NCBI GenBank assembly: GCA_947631665.1
Contig: CANRMF010000001.1
Span: 44,707 to 108,706 of the forward strand
Origin: an uncultured Lachnospiraceae bacterium
GTDB lineage: Bacteria > Bacillota > Clostridia > Lachnospirales > Lachnospiraceae
Reading direction: 5' to 3'
Length of the DNA stretch: 64,000 nucleotides
Shown: in pieces, positions 29,703 through 40,737 of the stretch
How positions within the stretch are numbered: position 1 is the first letter of the stretch
Layout of the letters: the number at the start of each line of letters is the position of its first letter
The notes under the pieces: generated by a model
The model's database searches: none
Seen by the model: the letters and a program-made list of their open reading frames with translations, nothing else
Told to the model about the DNA's origin: nothing
Program-made: the position numbers and the translations under genes

Positions 29703-32339
29703 TTATAATTGCTTTTCAAGAATTTCTTTTGCCGCTTTCACTGCCGCATCAGCGCCCGCAGGATTTTTTCCGCCCGCCTGAGCCATGTTCGGACGTCCGC
29801 CTCCACCTCCGCCGACAAGTTTTGCGATTTCCTTAATCATATTTCCGGCATGAGCGCCTTTTGCAACGGCGTCGTCGTCTGCCATTACAAGGACGTTTGC
29901 CCTGTCTGCATTTGTCGAAACAAGCACCAGAACGCCGCCGCCCATTTTTTCTTTCAGATTGTCACCTAAGTTCCTCAACTCGTTCATATCGACATCAGAA
30001 ACTTTTAAGGCGAGCAGTTTCACGCCGGAAACCTCTGTCACCTGATTGAGCGCATCGCCCACTGAAGCGTTTGCCATCTTCGCTTTCAGTTTCTCATTTT
30101 CGCCGGACAGCAATTTGATTTCATCTGTCATGCTCTGGATTTTCTTTACCAATTCCGACGGAGTGGTTTTTGCCGCTTTTGCTGCCTGAAGCAGTTCGCG
30201 CTCAAGCTGCGCATAATATTTTAACACGCCGTTGCCGGTCAGCGCCTCAATTCTCCGCACGCCGGCTGCAACGCCTGACTCAGAGATGATTTTAAAAGAA
30301 GAAATCACGCCGGTGTTTGATACATGCGTACCGCCGCACAGTTCAATCGAATAATCTCCCATAGAAACCACGCGGACAACATCGCCGTATTTTTCTCCAA
30401 ATAACGCCATCGCTCCTGTTTTTCTTGCTTCTTCGAGAGTCATCTCTTTGGTCTCAACGTCAAGTCCGTTTGCAATCTGCTCGTTGACAAGCGCTTCGAC
30501 CTTTTCAATTTCCTCTTTTGTCATCGCCTGAAAATGGGTAAAGTCAAAACGGAGCCTGTCTGCATCTACATATGAACCTGCCTGCTCGACATGTCCTCCC
30601 AATACAAGCTTTAAGGACTTTTGAAGGAGATGGGTTGCGCTGTGATTTTTTGCCGTATCGCCACGTCCGATGGAATCCACTTTCAGCGTCACCTGATCTC
30701 CCGTCTGGAACATGCCGCTCTCAACAACGCCGATATGGCCGATTTTATTTCCGGGAAGTTTAATGGTCTCCGATACATGGAAAGTACCGTTTTCGCTCGA
30801 AATAACGCCGCAATCGCCTACCTGTCCGCCCATCGTCGCATAAAACGGCGTCCGTTCGACAATAATGGTTCCGCGATCTCCTTCTGCCAGCGCCTCAGCC
30901 ACTTCGTCCTCCGTCGTAAGCGCAATAATCACTGAATCTTCAATCAGGCGGTCATAGCCGACAAATACAGAATTTAAGTTGGTGTCAAGCTGTTCGTAAA
31001 CGGTAGCGTCAGCCCCCATATAATTCGTTTTTTTGCGGGCTTTTCTGGCAGTTTCCTTCTGCACGTCCATCGCCTTCTGGAATCCTTCTTCGTCCACCGT
31101 ATATCCTTTTTCCGCCAGAATTTCTGCGGTCAGATCCAGTGGGAAGCCAAATGTGTCATACAGTTTAAATGCTTCTTTTCCGGATAAAACTTTTTCGCCG
31201 GACTGCGCTAAATCCTTTTCAATTTCAGAAAGCATTTTCAACCCGGTGTCAATCGTTTTGTGGAATTTATTTTCTTCTTCGGTAAGCACCTTGAAAATCA
31301 TATTTTTCTTTTCTTCAAGTTCCGGATAACCGTCTTTAGAGCCCTCGATGACAATCTCGGACAGACCGGCAAGAAACTGGTCGTTTACGCCCAGTAATTT
31401 TCCATGCCTTGCAGCCCTGCGGATCAGTCTTCTCAGCACGTATCCCCTTCCCTCGTTTGACGGCATAATACCGTCAGAAATCATAAAGGTTGCCGAACGG
31501 ATATGGTCTGTAATAATCCGGATAGAAACGTCCCACTGATATTCCTTTTTATATTCTTTTCCGGAAAGCCGGCAGACATGGTCTCTCAGCGGCTTAATCG
31601 TGTCGACGTCAAAGATAGAATCAACGTCCTGTACCACGACGGCAAGACGTTCCAGCCCCATACCGGTGTCAATGTTTTTATTTTTTAAGGTTTCATAATG
31701 TCCTTTGCCGTCATTTTCAAACTGCGTAAAGACATTGTTCCAGATTTCGATATAACGGTCGCAATCGCACCCTACGGTACAATCCGGTTTTCCACAGCCG
31801 TATTTTTCACCGCGGTCATAATAAATCTCGGAACATGGCCCGCAAGGCCCTGCGCCATGCTCCCAGAAATTATCCTCTTTGCCAAAACGGAAAATCCGCT
31901 CTTTTGCAATGCCCATTTCTTTGTGCCAGATATCAAACGCCTCGTCGTCTTCCACATAGACAGACGGGTATAATCTGTCTGCATCTAAGCCGACTGTTTC
32001 GGTTAGAAATTCCCATGACCAATGGATTGCCTCTTTCTTAAAGTAATCTCCAAACGAGAAATTTCCGAGCATTTCAAAAAACGTGCCATGACGCGCCGTT
32101 TTTCCGACATTTTCAATGTCGCTGGTACGAATACATTTCTGGCATGTTGCCATTCGTGTGCGCGGCGGGATTTCCTGCCCCGTAAAATATGGTTTTAACG
32201 GAGCCATTCCCGCATTGATTAAAAGCAGGCTTTTATCGTTATGAGGAACTAAAGAATAACTTCCTCTCACTAAATGGCCTTTGGACTCAAAAAAATCTAA
32301 AAACATCTTGCGAAGTTCATTTAAACCATACTGTTTCAT
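29703..32339 (-). CDS. alaS: Alanyl-tRNA synthetase
   Basis: MKQYGLNELRKMFLDFFESKGH...; ELCGGTHVSNTG; start trimmed to MKQYG. Confidence 0.97.
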   Translation of the reverse strand: MKQYGLNELRKMFLDFFESKGHLVRGSYSLVPHNDKSLLLINAGMAPLKPYFTGQEIPPRTRMATCQKCIRTSDIENVGKTARHGTFFEMLGNFSFGDYFKKEAIHWSWEFLTETVGLDADRLYPSVYVEDDEAFDIWHKEMGIAKERIFRFGKEDNFWEHGAGPCGPCSEIYYDRGEKYGCGKPDCTVGCDCDRYIEIWNNVFTQFENDGKGHYETLKNKNIDTGMGLERLAVVVQDVDSIFDVDTIKPLRDHVCRLSGKEYKKEYQWDVSIRIITDHIRSATFMISDGIMPSNEGRGYVLRRLIRRAARHGKLLGVNDQFLAGLSEIVIEGSKDGYPELEEKKNMIFKVLTEEENKFHKTIDTGLKMLSEIEKDLAQSGEKVLSGKEAFKLYDTFGFPLDLTAEILAEKGYTVDEEGFQKAMDVQKETARKARKKTNYMGADATVYEQLDTNLNSVFVGYDRLIEDSVIIALTTEDEVAEALAEGDRGTIIVERTPFYATMGGQVGDCGVISSENGTFHVSETIKLPGNKIGHIGVVESGMFQTGDQVTLKVDSIGRGDTAKNHSATHLLQKSLKLVLGGHVEQAGSYVDADRLRFDFTHFQAMTKEEIEKVEALVNEQIANGLDVETKEMTLEEARKTGAMALFGEKYGDVVRVVSMGDYSIELCGGTHVSNTGVISSFKIISESGVAAGVRRIEALTGNGVLKYYAQLERELLQAAKAAKTTPSELVKKIQSMTDEIKLLSGENEKLKAKMANASVGDALNQVTEVSGVKLLALKVSDVDMNELRNLGDNLKEKMGGGVLVLVSTNADRANVLVMADDDAVAKGAHAGNMIKEIAKLVGGGGGGRPNMAQAGGKNPAGADAAVKAAKEILEKQL

Positions 32340-32406
32340 CTTATTTCCTCCAAATCTGTATCTTTCGGGGAGGAGCCTCCTCGAAAACACTGCGAATTAC
32401 CAAATT

Positions 32407-33633
32407 TTAATCTGCTTTTACCTGATGGTAAGATTTTTTCCCTTTCTTTAACAAAAGTACTCCGTCCTCATTGAAATCGGCAGTGGTAAAGACTGCGTCA
32501 ATCGAAGTTACTTTTTCACCGTTGACGGAAACGCCGTTTTGCGCGACTAATCTTCTGCCTTCGCCGCGTGACGCCGCAAGTTTTGTGTCCGTTAAAAGGG
32601 TTAAAATATCTTTTCCTGCGTCCAACTCTGCTTTCGCATAAACCGTCGTCGGGATATCTCCTGAAACGCCGCCGTTTTTAAAGATATTTTTGGAGGTTTC
32701 CTCCGCCTTTTTTGCTTCTTCTTCTCCATGAACCAGATTGGTCAGCTCATAAGCGAGAATTTCTTTCGCTTTATTGAGCTCGCTGCCCTGCCATGATTCC
32801 ATTGCCTCGATTTCTTCTATCGGTAAAAACGTCAGCATTTTCAAACATTTGATTACGTCTGCGTCGTCGACATTTCTCCAGTACTGGTAAAAATCGTATG
32901 GAGATGTTTTTTCAGGGTCGAGCCAAACAGCGCCGGAAACTGTTTTTCCCATCTTTTTGCCTTCGGAGTTTAGCAACAGCGTAATCGTCATCGCGGAAGC
33001 GTCCTCTCCCAATTTCCGACGGATCAACTCTGTACCTCCAAGCATATTGCTCCACTGGTCGTCGCCGCCAAACTGAAGATTACAGCCGTAATCCTGAAAT
33101 AATTTATAAAAATCGTAACTTTGCATAATCATATAGTTAAATTCCAGAAAACTGAGTCCTCTCTCCATTCTCTGTTTATAACATTCCGCAGTCAGCATAC
33201 GGTTCACACTGAAGTGCGCGCCAACCTCCCGCAGCAGTTCTATATAATTCAAATCAAGCAGCCAGTCCGCATTGTTGACCAAAAGTGCTTTTCCATCTGA
33301 AAAATCCACAAATTTGCTCATCTGCTTTTTAAAACAGTTTACATTATGCTCAATCGTCTCTTTTGTCATCATCTGCCGCATATCGGTTTTGCCTGACGGA
33401 TCGCCAATCATCGCCGTTCCGCCGCCAATCAGCGCTATCGGCTTATTGCCTGCCATCTGCAATCGCTTCATCAGACAAAGCGCCATAAAATGACCGACAT
33501 GCAGACTGTCCGCCGTCGGATCAAATCCGATATAAAATACTGCCTTTCCATGATTGACTAAATCCCTGATGCGTTCTTCGTCCGTCACCTGCGCAATCAG
33601 TCCCCTTCTCTTTAAATCTTCGTAGATATTCAT
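32407..33633 (-). CDS. tyrS: Tyrosyl-tRNA synthetase
   Basis: YIGFDPTADSLHVGHFMAL; KMGKT. Confidence 0.97.
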   Translation of the reverse strand: MNIYEDLKRRGLIAQVTDEERIRDLVNHGKAVFYIGFDPTADSLHVGHFMALCLMKRLQMAGNKPIALIGGGTAMIGDPSGKTDMRQMMTKETIEHNVNCFKKQMSKFVDFSDGKALLVNNADWLLDLNYIELLREVGAHFSVNRMLTAECYKQRMERGLSFLEFNYMIMQSYDFYKLFQDYGCNLQFGGDDQWSNMLGGTELIRRKLGEDASAMTITLLLNSEGKKMGKTVSGAVWLDPEKTSPYDFYQYWRNVDDADVIKCLKMLTFLPIEEIEAMESWQGSELNKAKEILAYELTNLVHGEEEAKKAEETSKNIFKNGGVSGDIPTTVYAKAELDAGKDILTLLTDTKLAASRGEGRRLVAQNGVSVNGEKVTSIDAVFTTADFNEDGVLLLKKGKKSYHQVKAD

Positions 33634-33787
33634 TGCAGTTCTCCTTTAAATAAACTCGGTTTCTAATTTTAGCATAACAGGGAGGTTTTTTCAAGAAATT
33701 ATACGACGGGTTGAATACGCTTTTTTTGTATGTGAAAGCGCTTATAATTTTTTATATTTATTGCAAGAGCGTTTTGGATTTAAGTAA

Positions 33788-33839
33788 GAGGGCATTTCTA
33801 AAACGACAGGTCTAACCTATACGTCTTAGAAATACCCTC
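33788..33839 (-). other. Long hairpin downstream of spoIVA
   Basis: 18-bp arms; as minus-strand RNA all 18 positions pair (two G-U). Confidence 0.75.
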
Positions 33840-33885
33840 TATCTTTTTGCGTATGGACTGTTAAGTTATGCAGGCGTCAATCCGT

Positions 33886-35352
33886 TTACAAAACGATGCA
33901 GATTACGCCCCTGCTCTGGTCATTTGTAATTTTTTCAATCGTGCCCTGCATTCTGTTTCTCGTTTCTTCGGAGAGATTATTGATTTTATTTGAAATTCCT
34001 TCATTCACAATCTGTCCGATGGATTTTCCGAAAATGTTGGTATCCCAGATGCTTGAATCGCTCTCCTCTTTATGATTGATAAATTCAATTAAGTCCTGCG
34101 CCTGTTCTTCACTGCCGATAATCGGAGAGATTTCCGTCAGAATATCCGTTTTTACAAAGTGGACGGACGGCGCGATTGCCTTGATTTTCACACCGAATTT
34201 ATTTCCATTGCGGATCAGTTCCGGTTCTTCCAAAATGATGTCTTCTTTGTCCGGCGCGACAATTCCGTATCCGCAGGCCTTAACTGTTTCAAAAGCGTCT
34301 TCAAACTTTTCATAATGATTTCGCTGTACAGAGAGTTCTTTAACCAGTTGAATCAGTTGCAGTTGATTTTTAATCTCTGTTCCTGCCAGTTCGGTCAGCG
34401 TATCGTAGTAATATTTTTCATCAACATCAAACAGATAATTGATCTTCCCATTGGACAAATCAACAGAAGAAACGGAGATGTCTTTGATAAAACGGCTGCC
34501 GTTTGTTTGAACCCTGCTTAAATCTTTGACATATGTAATGTGTTCAAGAATGTCTTTGGAAACCCCGATAATATTTTGGATAATTTCCTGATTCTGATCC
34601 ATGATATCAAGCCATTTCGGCATATTGAAATTGATTTCCGTTACCGGAAATTCAAACAAAATCCGTTCAAGAATTTCATTGACATTACGTTCATTGAGGT
34701 GCAGACAGTTCATTCCCAAAACGGAAACGTCATATTTCTTCTCAATCTCATTGCAAAGCGCCCTACATTCTTCGGATTCCGGATTCATTGAATTTACCAG
34801 CACAATAAACGGCTTCTGAATTGCCTGAAGTCTGACAATCGTTTTATCCAAAGCCTTGTTATACTCCGCCACGTCTAAATCCGTAAAACTGCCATCGCTT
34901 GTGATTACAATGCCGATGGTGGAATGTTCGGAAATAACTTTATCCGTTCCGATTTCGGCAGCTTTGGAAAACGGAATCGGATTTTCAAACCATGGCGTTT
35001 TTACCATGCGTTCTTCATTTTCTTCCATGTGGCCGGTCGCTCCTTCGACCATAAAGCCGACGCAGTCGATCAACCGCACTTTTAAATCCGCCTGTCCGCC
35101 CAATTTCATAGATACCGCTTTATTTGGAATAAATTTCGGCTCCGTTGTCATAATTGTCTTTCCGGACGAAGATTGCGGCAATTCGTCAATCGTCCGTTTT
35201 AAGTCATTTTCGTCATGTATTTTCGGTACAACCGCAATATTCATAAAATTTTTGATAAAAGTAGATTTTCCTGTTCTTACCGGCCCCACGACGCCGATAT
35301 AAATTTCTCCGTTGGTTCTTTTTTCAATATCCTCATAAACATTAAACTGCAT
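33886..35352 (-). CDS. spoIVA: Stage IV sporulation protein A
   Basis: YEDIEKRTNGEIYIGVVGPVRTGKSTFIKNFM; RLIDCVGFMVEGATGHMEENEERMVKTPW. Confidence 0.97.
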   Translation of the reverse strand: MQFNVYEDIEKRTNGEIYIGVVGPVRTGKSTFIKNFMNIAVVPKIHDENDLKRTIDELPQSSSGKTIMTTEPKFIPNKAVSMKLGGQADLKVRLIDCVGFMVEGATGHMEENEERMVKTPWFENPIPFSKAAEIGTDKVISEHSTIGIVITSDGSFTDLDVAEYNKALDKTIVRLQAIQKPFIVLVNSMNPESEECRALCNEIEKKYDVSVLGMNCLHLNERNVNEILERILFEFPVTEINFNMPKWLDIMDQNQEIIQNIIGVSKDILEHITYVKDLSRVQTNGSRFIKDISVSSVDLSNGKINYLFDVDEKYYYDTLTELAGTEIKNQLQLIQLVKELSVQRNHYEKFEDAFETVKACGYGIVAPDKEDIILEEPELIRNGNKFGVKIKAIAPSVHFVKTDILTEISPIIGSEEQAQDLIEFINHKEESDSSIWDTNIFGKSIGQIVNEGISNKINNLSEETRNRMQGTIEKITNDQSRGVICIVL

Positions 35353-35456
35353 AAAAAATCCCCCACATATGATTTCCGGAGAGCCGCATCAGAAAGCGGT
35401 TTCCTTGTCTAATCAAATATATGCGGAGGATATCCGTACTATTCCATTTTTTCTGT

Positions 35457-37022
35457 TTACATAAGCGGCGCGACGAGCCGTAACAGTTTTCCACAGGCTT
35501 TATACAGCAGAGGCCTGTTTCTGCACTCAATCAGTGAAATCTTTCTTGAAGCGGAAAGCATCTGCTGGTAATCGTTTTCAATATCGGCAATCGCGCTGTT
35601 CCGATAGAGGAAACAGCCGTTTTCAAAATGAAGAAACAGACTCCGGTAATCTAAGTTGATGGTACCGACCGTCGCTTTTTCGTCATCACTGATAAACATT
35701 TTGGCATGTGTAAAGCCCGGCGTATATTCGTAAATATCAATGCCTGCCTCAATCAGCTCCGCATAATAAGTTCTTGCCACGCAATAAGCGTAAGCCTTAT
35801 CCGGAATTCCCGGCAGGACAAGCTTCACTTCCACTCCGCGCTTTGCGGCAAATTTCAAAGCGGACATCATGATATTGTCAATGACAAGATACGGAGAAAC
35901 AATATGGAGATATCGGGTAGAGGAGTTGACAATATGCAGATAAACGGATTCCCCGATACGCTCCTCGCCAAACGGGTCGTCGCCGTAGCCGAAAACATAA
36001 CCGTCGCTTGGAGGCAGCTCCATCGGAACATTGAGATATTTATCAAAATTTCCTACGGTTTTTTCAGACACATTCCACATCTGCAAAAACATCAGCGTAA
36101 AGCTTTTGACCGCCTCTCCTGAAAGCATAACGGCTGTATCTTTCCAATAACCGAATTTTTGGACAAGATTCATATATTCGTCTGCCAGATTGATACCTCC
36201 GGTGAAAGCAACTTTTCCGTCAATGACAAGAATTTTGCGATGGTCTCTGTTATTTTGCTGCGTCGTAAAAAACGGACGCGCCGGTGCAAACGGTTTTGCT
36301 TTAATTCCCTTTTTACGGAGTTTTTTATAATATCCGATTTCCAATTTTGTCAGGGAACAGAGCCCGTCATACATCACGCGGACTTCCACGCCCTGTTGAA
36401 CCTTCCGCTCTAAAATATCTAAAACAGAGTTCCAGATTTTTCCTTCCTCAATAATAAAATATTCGAGAAAAATAAAATCTCTGGCTTCCTCCAATTCAGA
36501 AATCAACGCTTCATATTTTTCCTCGCCGCTGGCAAAATAGCGGACTTGTGTGTTTTTAAAAACAGGAAGCTCCGTTTTTTCGTAAATATAATGACATAAA
36601 GACGCCGTATTTCTGTCCTGAAGCTGAAGTTCGTTGTAAACGTCGCGGTTCATCGGCAGATACCGAACCGATTTCTGGTCAATCTGTTCGATTTTCTTTC
36701 TGAGCGCGATGGAGCCCGGCTGAATCCGGACATAGACATACATCAGTGTCCCCAGCGCCGGCAGCACCATAATGAAGATTGCCCAGACCAGTTTCGTCGT
36801 CGGATCCGAATCGTCATTGACAATGTAGATGATTAGAAAAACCCGAAGAACCATTAGCGCCATATTGACATTTTTGCTGACGGTAATATTGTAAGATAAA
36901 ATTAAAATCAGGATTAACTGCAGCAAAATCATCAGAATAAAGATAAAGGTACGACTGAACAGAAACGTACCAATGCCTTTTTTTCCCTTTTTTTCCATGC
37001 TGTGAATGTCTGCCATGTTCAT
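35457..37022 (-). CDS. cls: Cardiolipin synthase
   Basis: Two PLD motifs: HRKILVIDGKVAFTGGINLADEY and HAKMFISDDEKATVGTINLDYRS. Confidence 0.94.
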   Translation of the reverse strand: MNMADIHSMEKKGKKGIGTFLFSRTFIFILMILLQLILILILSYNITVSKNVNMALMVLRVFLIIYIVNDDSDPTTKLVWAIFIMVLPALGTLMYVYVRIQPGSIALRKKIEQIDQKSVRYLPMNRDVYNELQLQDRNTASLCHYIYEKTELPVFKNTQVRYFASGEEKYEALISELEEARDFIFLEYFIIEEGKIWNSVLDILERKVQQGVEVRVMYDGLCSLTKLEIGYYKKLRKKGIKAKPFAPARPFFTTQQNNRDHRKILVIDGKVAFTGGINLADEYMNLVQKFGYWKDTAVMLSGEAVKSFTLMFLQMWNVSEKTVGNFDKYLNVPMELPPSDGYVFGYGDDPFGEERIGESVYLHIVNSSTRYLHIVSPYLVIDNIMMSALKFAAKRGVEVKLVLPGIPDKAYAYCVARTYYAELIEAGIDIYEYTPGFTHAKMFISDDEKATVGTINLDYRSLFLHFENGCFLYRNSAIADIENDYQQMLSASRKISLIECRNRPLLYKACGKLLRLVAPLM

Positions 37023-37051
37023 AATCCTCCTTTCCTATTTTATCTTATGAT

Positions 37052-37711
37052 TCATTTAGACTCGTCAAGCATCTCCTTTCGGATTCCCATCATCGTCATG
37101 TCCGTTTCATAAATCAGATTTGCACATTCTGTCAGTTTATTTACAGCCTCGTCGTTTGAATTTCCTTTTTTATAATGAATATCGTGCTCAAGGCTTGCCC
37201 AGAAGTTCATTGCAATTGTCCGAATTTGAATTTCTACCGTCATCTCTTTTTTTCCTGTCGATAAAAAGATTGGCGTTTTCACGACCAGATGAAGGCTCCG
37301 GTATCCGTTCGGCTTGGGATTTTTGATGTAATCCTTCACCTGAAGGACGGTAATATCGTCCTGACAGGTCAGCATGTCGGCAATTTTATAAATATCGTCG
37401 ATAAACGCGCAGATAACACGGACGCCGGCAATGTCATAAATATTCTGCTCGAGAGCGTCCATCGAAAACTCAAGTCCCTTGCGCTCCATTTTTTCGATAA
37501 TGCTTCTAGGCGTCTTTACTCTGGTCTTAATGGACTCAATCGGATTTCTCGCCTGTGTCGTCATAAATTCTTTATTCAGTACGTCCAGTTTGGTTTTAAT
37601 CTCATAAATCGCACACTCGTAGTAGGTCATCATTTTCTGCAGTTGACTGAAAGGCTCCTGAAACTGCTGGAATTCCCGTTCGATTTCCTTATATCTTTTC
37701 TTATACTCCAT
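37052..37711 (-). CDS. Small alarmone synthetase (RelQ/YjbM-like GTP pyrophosphokinase)
   Basis: IYDIAGVRVICAFIDDIYKIADML...DYIKNPKPNGYRSLHLVVKTP...VEIQIRTIAMNFWASLEHDIHYK. Confidence 0.93.
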   Translation of the reverse strand: MEYKKRYKEIEREFQQFQEPFSQLQKMMTYYECAIYEIKTKLDVLNKEFMTTQARNPIESIKTRVKTPRSIIEKMERKGLEFSMDALEQNIYDIAGVRVICAFIDDIYKIADMLTCQDDITVLQVKDYIKNPKPNGYRSLHLVVKTPIFLSTGKKEMTVEIQIRTIAMNFWASLEHDIHYKKGNSNDEAVNKLTECANLIYETDMTMMGIRKEMLDESK

Positions 37712-38725
37712 CTATTTACTCCACTCTAAGTCATTAAATTCATTGGTAAATTCACGGTTCATCATTTCGTATAAAACTTCCTTTGCAGACCTTCCGTCAA
37801 ACAATACGGCGTTTACCGCTTCGACAATCGGCATATCCACATGATATTTGCGCGCCAGCGCCAGCGCCGCCTTTGCGGAAACCGCGCCCTCGACAACCAT
37901 ATTGACTTCTTTTACAGCCTCGTCGAGCGAGTATCCCTGTCCAATCAGGACGCCTGCCCTCCTGTTCCGCGAATGTTTACTTTCACAGGTAACAATCAAA
38001 TCGCCGATGCCGGACAAACCATGAAAAGTTCTGGCGTGCCCTCCCATCGCAACGCCAAGCTGCGTGATTTCCTTAATTCCTCTGGTAATCAGCGCCGCCT
38101 CCGTATTGTCTCCATAACCGAGACCGTCGATAATTCCTGCGGCAAGCGCAATTACATTTTTCAGGGAACCGCCCAGTTCGATGCTCTTACGGTCAGGGCT
38201 GACATAAACTCTGAAATATTCGTTTCCAAAAAGCACCTGTACTCTCTTTGCAATTTCCTTGTGCTTTGCGCCGAGAACAACTGCGGTTGCAAGTCCTCTG
38301 CCGACTTCCTCCGCATGGCTCGGGCCGGACAGTACAAGCGCTTCCGAATCCGGCAGGACATCTTCAATAATGTCCGTCATGGTATAAAAGGTATCGTCCT
38401 CAATTCCTTTTGCCACATCGACAATAATCTGCCCCTTTGGCACAAGGCCCTTTAACAGTTCGCAGGTGCTCCGCACATAAGAGGAAGCGACTGCCATAAC
38501 AATGACCTCGGCATCTTTTACCGCAGATGCAATATCGTTGCTGATTTCAATTTTTTCATCTATCCTGACGCCCGGCAGACCGACTTTGTTTTCCCTGTCC
38601 TTTTTTAAGGCGTCTACCTCTCTTTGCAGTTTAGACCAGATGGTCACGCGGTGTCCGTTTTCAAATAAAACCTTCGCTAAAGCAATCGCCCAGCCACCGC
38701 CGCCTAATACTGTAACTTTTGTCAT
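37712..38725 (-). CDS. gpsA: Glycerol-3-phosphate dehydrogenase [NAD(P)+]
   Basis: VTVLGGGGWAIALAKVL; LSGPSHAEEV; GLGYGDNTEAALITRG. Confidence 0.96.
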   Translation of the reverse strand: MTKVTVLGGGGWAIALAKVLFENGHRVTIWSKLQREVDALKKDRENKVGLPGVRIDEKIEISNDIASAVKDAEVIVMAVASSYVRSTCELLKGLVPKGQIIVDVAKGIEDDTFYTMTDIIEDVLPDSEALVLSGPSHAEEVGRGLATAVVLGAKHKEIAKRVQVLFGNEYFRVYVSPDRKSIELGGSLKNVIALAAGIIDGLGYGDNTEAALITRGIKEITQLGVAMGGHARTFHGLSGIGDLIVTCESKHSRNRRAGVLIGQGYSLDEAVKEVNMVVEGAVSAKAALALARKYHVDMPIVEAVNAVLFDGRSAKEVLYEMMNREFTNEFNDLEWSK

Positions 38726-38727
38726 TT

Positions 38728-39387
38728 TTAATCCTCCTTTTTACTGCCGATCCGTCTTTCCGTACCATTCAGCAGCCGTTTAATATTTTCATGATGTCTG
38801 ATAAAAGACAATACCACTAAAATGCCTGAAATCACATACGCCTCAAGCCTGTCCGATTTATTTAAGCCATGCAGAATTCCCAGTTGGCTGAATACTACGA
38901 TTTCAATAAAAAATCCCATCATCATGCACAGGGAACTGAAAGAAACATACTTCGTCAACAGCAGGGCGACGAAAAAAATGACAGCCGCGCAGACAACAAA
39001 TTTGTAGTCGAAAAGAATCAGTCCGGCGACCATTCCCGCAAAAGCGGCAATTCCCTTTCCTCCCCGAAAATTCATATAGAACGGAAAGTTATGTCCTAAT
39101 ATCACGCCAAATCCGGTATATAATGCAATGAGAAAGAGATGTCCCTCACAACTGTTTTGAAACAGCAAAAAAGTCAGGAGAATGGCAAAAACCGCTTTCA
39201 GGCTGTCGCCAAAAAAGGTAATCAACCCGCTCTTTTTTCCAAGCGTCCGCATTGCGTTTGTTGTGCCTGAGTTTCCGCTGCCGTAATCGCGGATATCAAT
39301 ATGATTCAGTTTTCCCAGAATAAACGCTGTCTGGAACAGGCCGAAACCGTATCCTATCACTAAGCACAGTATTTTCTGCAGTATCAT
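38728..39387 (-). CDS. plsY: Glycerol-3-phosphate acyltransferase PlsY
   Basis: YGSGNSGTTNAMRTLGKKSG; GHNFPFYMNFRGGKGIA; FIRHHENIKRLLNG. Confidence 0.95.
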   Translation of the reverse strand: MILQKILCLVIGYGFGLFQTAFILGKLNHIDIRDYGSGNSGTTNAMRTLGKKSGLITFFGDSLKAVFAILLTFLLFQNSCEGHLFLIALYTGFGVILGHNFPFYMNFRGGKGIAAFAGMVAGLILFDYKFVVCAAVIFFVALLLTKYVSFSSLCMMMGFFIEIVVFSQLGILHGLNKSDRLEAYVISGILVVLSFIRHHENIKRLLNGTERRIGSKKED

Positions 39388-39390
39388 TTT

Positions 39391-40713
39391 TTATTCTCCT
39401 TTTCTCTCCCGAATAATAAATTTTAACGGAGTTCCCTGAAATCCGAAAGCCTCCCGGATTCTGTTTTCAATATATCTCGTGTATGAAAAATGCATCAGTT
39501 TTTTGTCATTGACAAAAATCACAAAGGTCGGCGGTTTCACACTGACCTGTGTAATATAATATAATTTTAACCGTTTTCCCTTGTCGGACGGCGGCTGCTG
39601 CATTGCGACCGCTTCTGACATGATTTCGTTTAATACGCCGGTTTCAATCCGCAGCGCGTGATTTTCAATGACCATGTCAATGACTTCAAACAGTTTTGGA
39701 AGGCGCTGTCCGGTCAGCGCGGAGATAAAAATAATCTCTGCATACGGCATAAACGAAAGGACGCTTCGGATATCCTCTTTGTATCGATAAACCGTCTTGT
39801 CATTCTTTTCAATCGCGTCCCATTTGTTGACCGCAATAATCACGCCTTTGCCATTTTCGTGGGCAATTCCCGCAATCTTAGCGTCCTGTTCCGTCACTCC
39901 CTCCACCGCGTCGATGACAAGGACGACGACGTCCGCGCGCTCTACCGCAGTGACGGTACGGATAACACTGTAACGTTCCAAATCTTCTTTGACTCTCGCT
40001 TTCCGGCGCAGTCCGGCAGTATCAATAAATACATACGGGTTTCCGTTGTATACGACTTCCGTATCGATGGCGTCTCTCGTAGTTCCTGCAATATCCGATA
40101 CAATCACCCTGCTCTCTCCGGTCAGTTTGTTGATAATCGATGACTTGCCGACATTCGGCTTGCCGACAACCGCGATGCGCGGCCTGTCGTCGTCATCTTC
40201 ATCTGTATCCAAATGATTAAAATAACCGGTCACCACGTCCAGCATATCGCCGAGCCCGCTCCGCTGCGTCGAAGAAATCGGAATCGGATCTCCAATCCCT
40301 AAATTATAAAATTCGTAGACGTCCGGCATCATTTTGTTAAAATTGTCGACTTTATTTACCACCAGAACGACGGGCTTTCGGCTTTTCCGAAGCATATCTG
40401 CCACTTTGGAATCCGAATCCACCAAACCCTGTCTGACATCTGTCATAAAAATAATTACATCGGCAGTATCAATCGCGACCTGCGCCTGCTCACGCATCTG
40501 AGACAAAATAATATCGCTGCTGTCCGGCTCAATACCGCCGGTATCAATCAGTGTAAACTGATAATTAAGCCATTCAATATCCGCATAAATCCGGTCTCTC
40601 GTAACTCCCGGCGTATCTTTCACGATAGAAATCATCTGCTTTGCCAGCGCGTTAAATAAGGTAGACTTTCCGACATTCGGTCTTCCTACAATCGCGACAA
40701 TCGGTTTACTCAT
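39391..40713 (-). CDS. der: Ribosome biogenesis GTPase Der
   Basis: Tandem GTPase domains [12 protein letters not shown] and [12 protein letters not shown] plus KH-like C-terminus. Confidence 0.97.
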   Translation of the reverse strand: MSKPIVAIVGRPNVGKSTLFNALAKQMISIVKDTPGVTRDRIYADIEWLNYQFTLIDTGGIEPDSSDIILSQMREQAQVAIDTADVIIFMTDVRQGLVDSDSKVADMLRKSRKPVVLVVNKVDNFNKMMPDVYEFYNLGIGDPIPISSTQRSGLGDMLDVVTGYFNHLDTDEDDDDRPRIAVVGKPNVGKSSIINKLTGESRVIVSDIAGTTRDAIDTEVVYNGNPYVFIDTAGLRRKARVKEDLERYSVIRTVTAVERADVVVLVIDAVEGVTEQDAKIAGIAHENGKGVIIAVNKWDAIEKNDKTVYRYKEDIRSVLSFMPYAEIIFISALTGQRLPKLFEVIDMVIENHALRIETGVLNEIMSEAVAMQQPPSDKGKRLKLYYITQVSVKPPTFVIFVNDKKLMHFSYTRYIENRIREAFGFQGTPLKFIIRERKGE

Positions 40714-40737
40714 GTTTTTCCTCCTACTCTCTGTAAG

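Noticed and set aside
33634-33885. T-box leader upstream of tyrS
   Set aside because: The conserved TGGNACCGCG-type T-box sequence is not present on the minus strand; a plain promoter (TTGAAA-N17-TAAAAT) close to tyrS explains the region.
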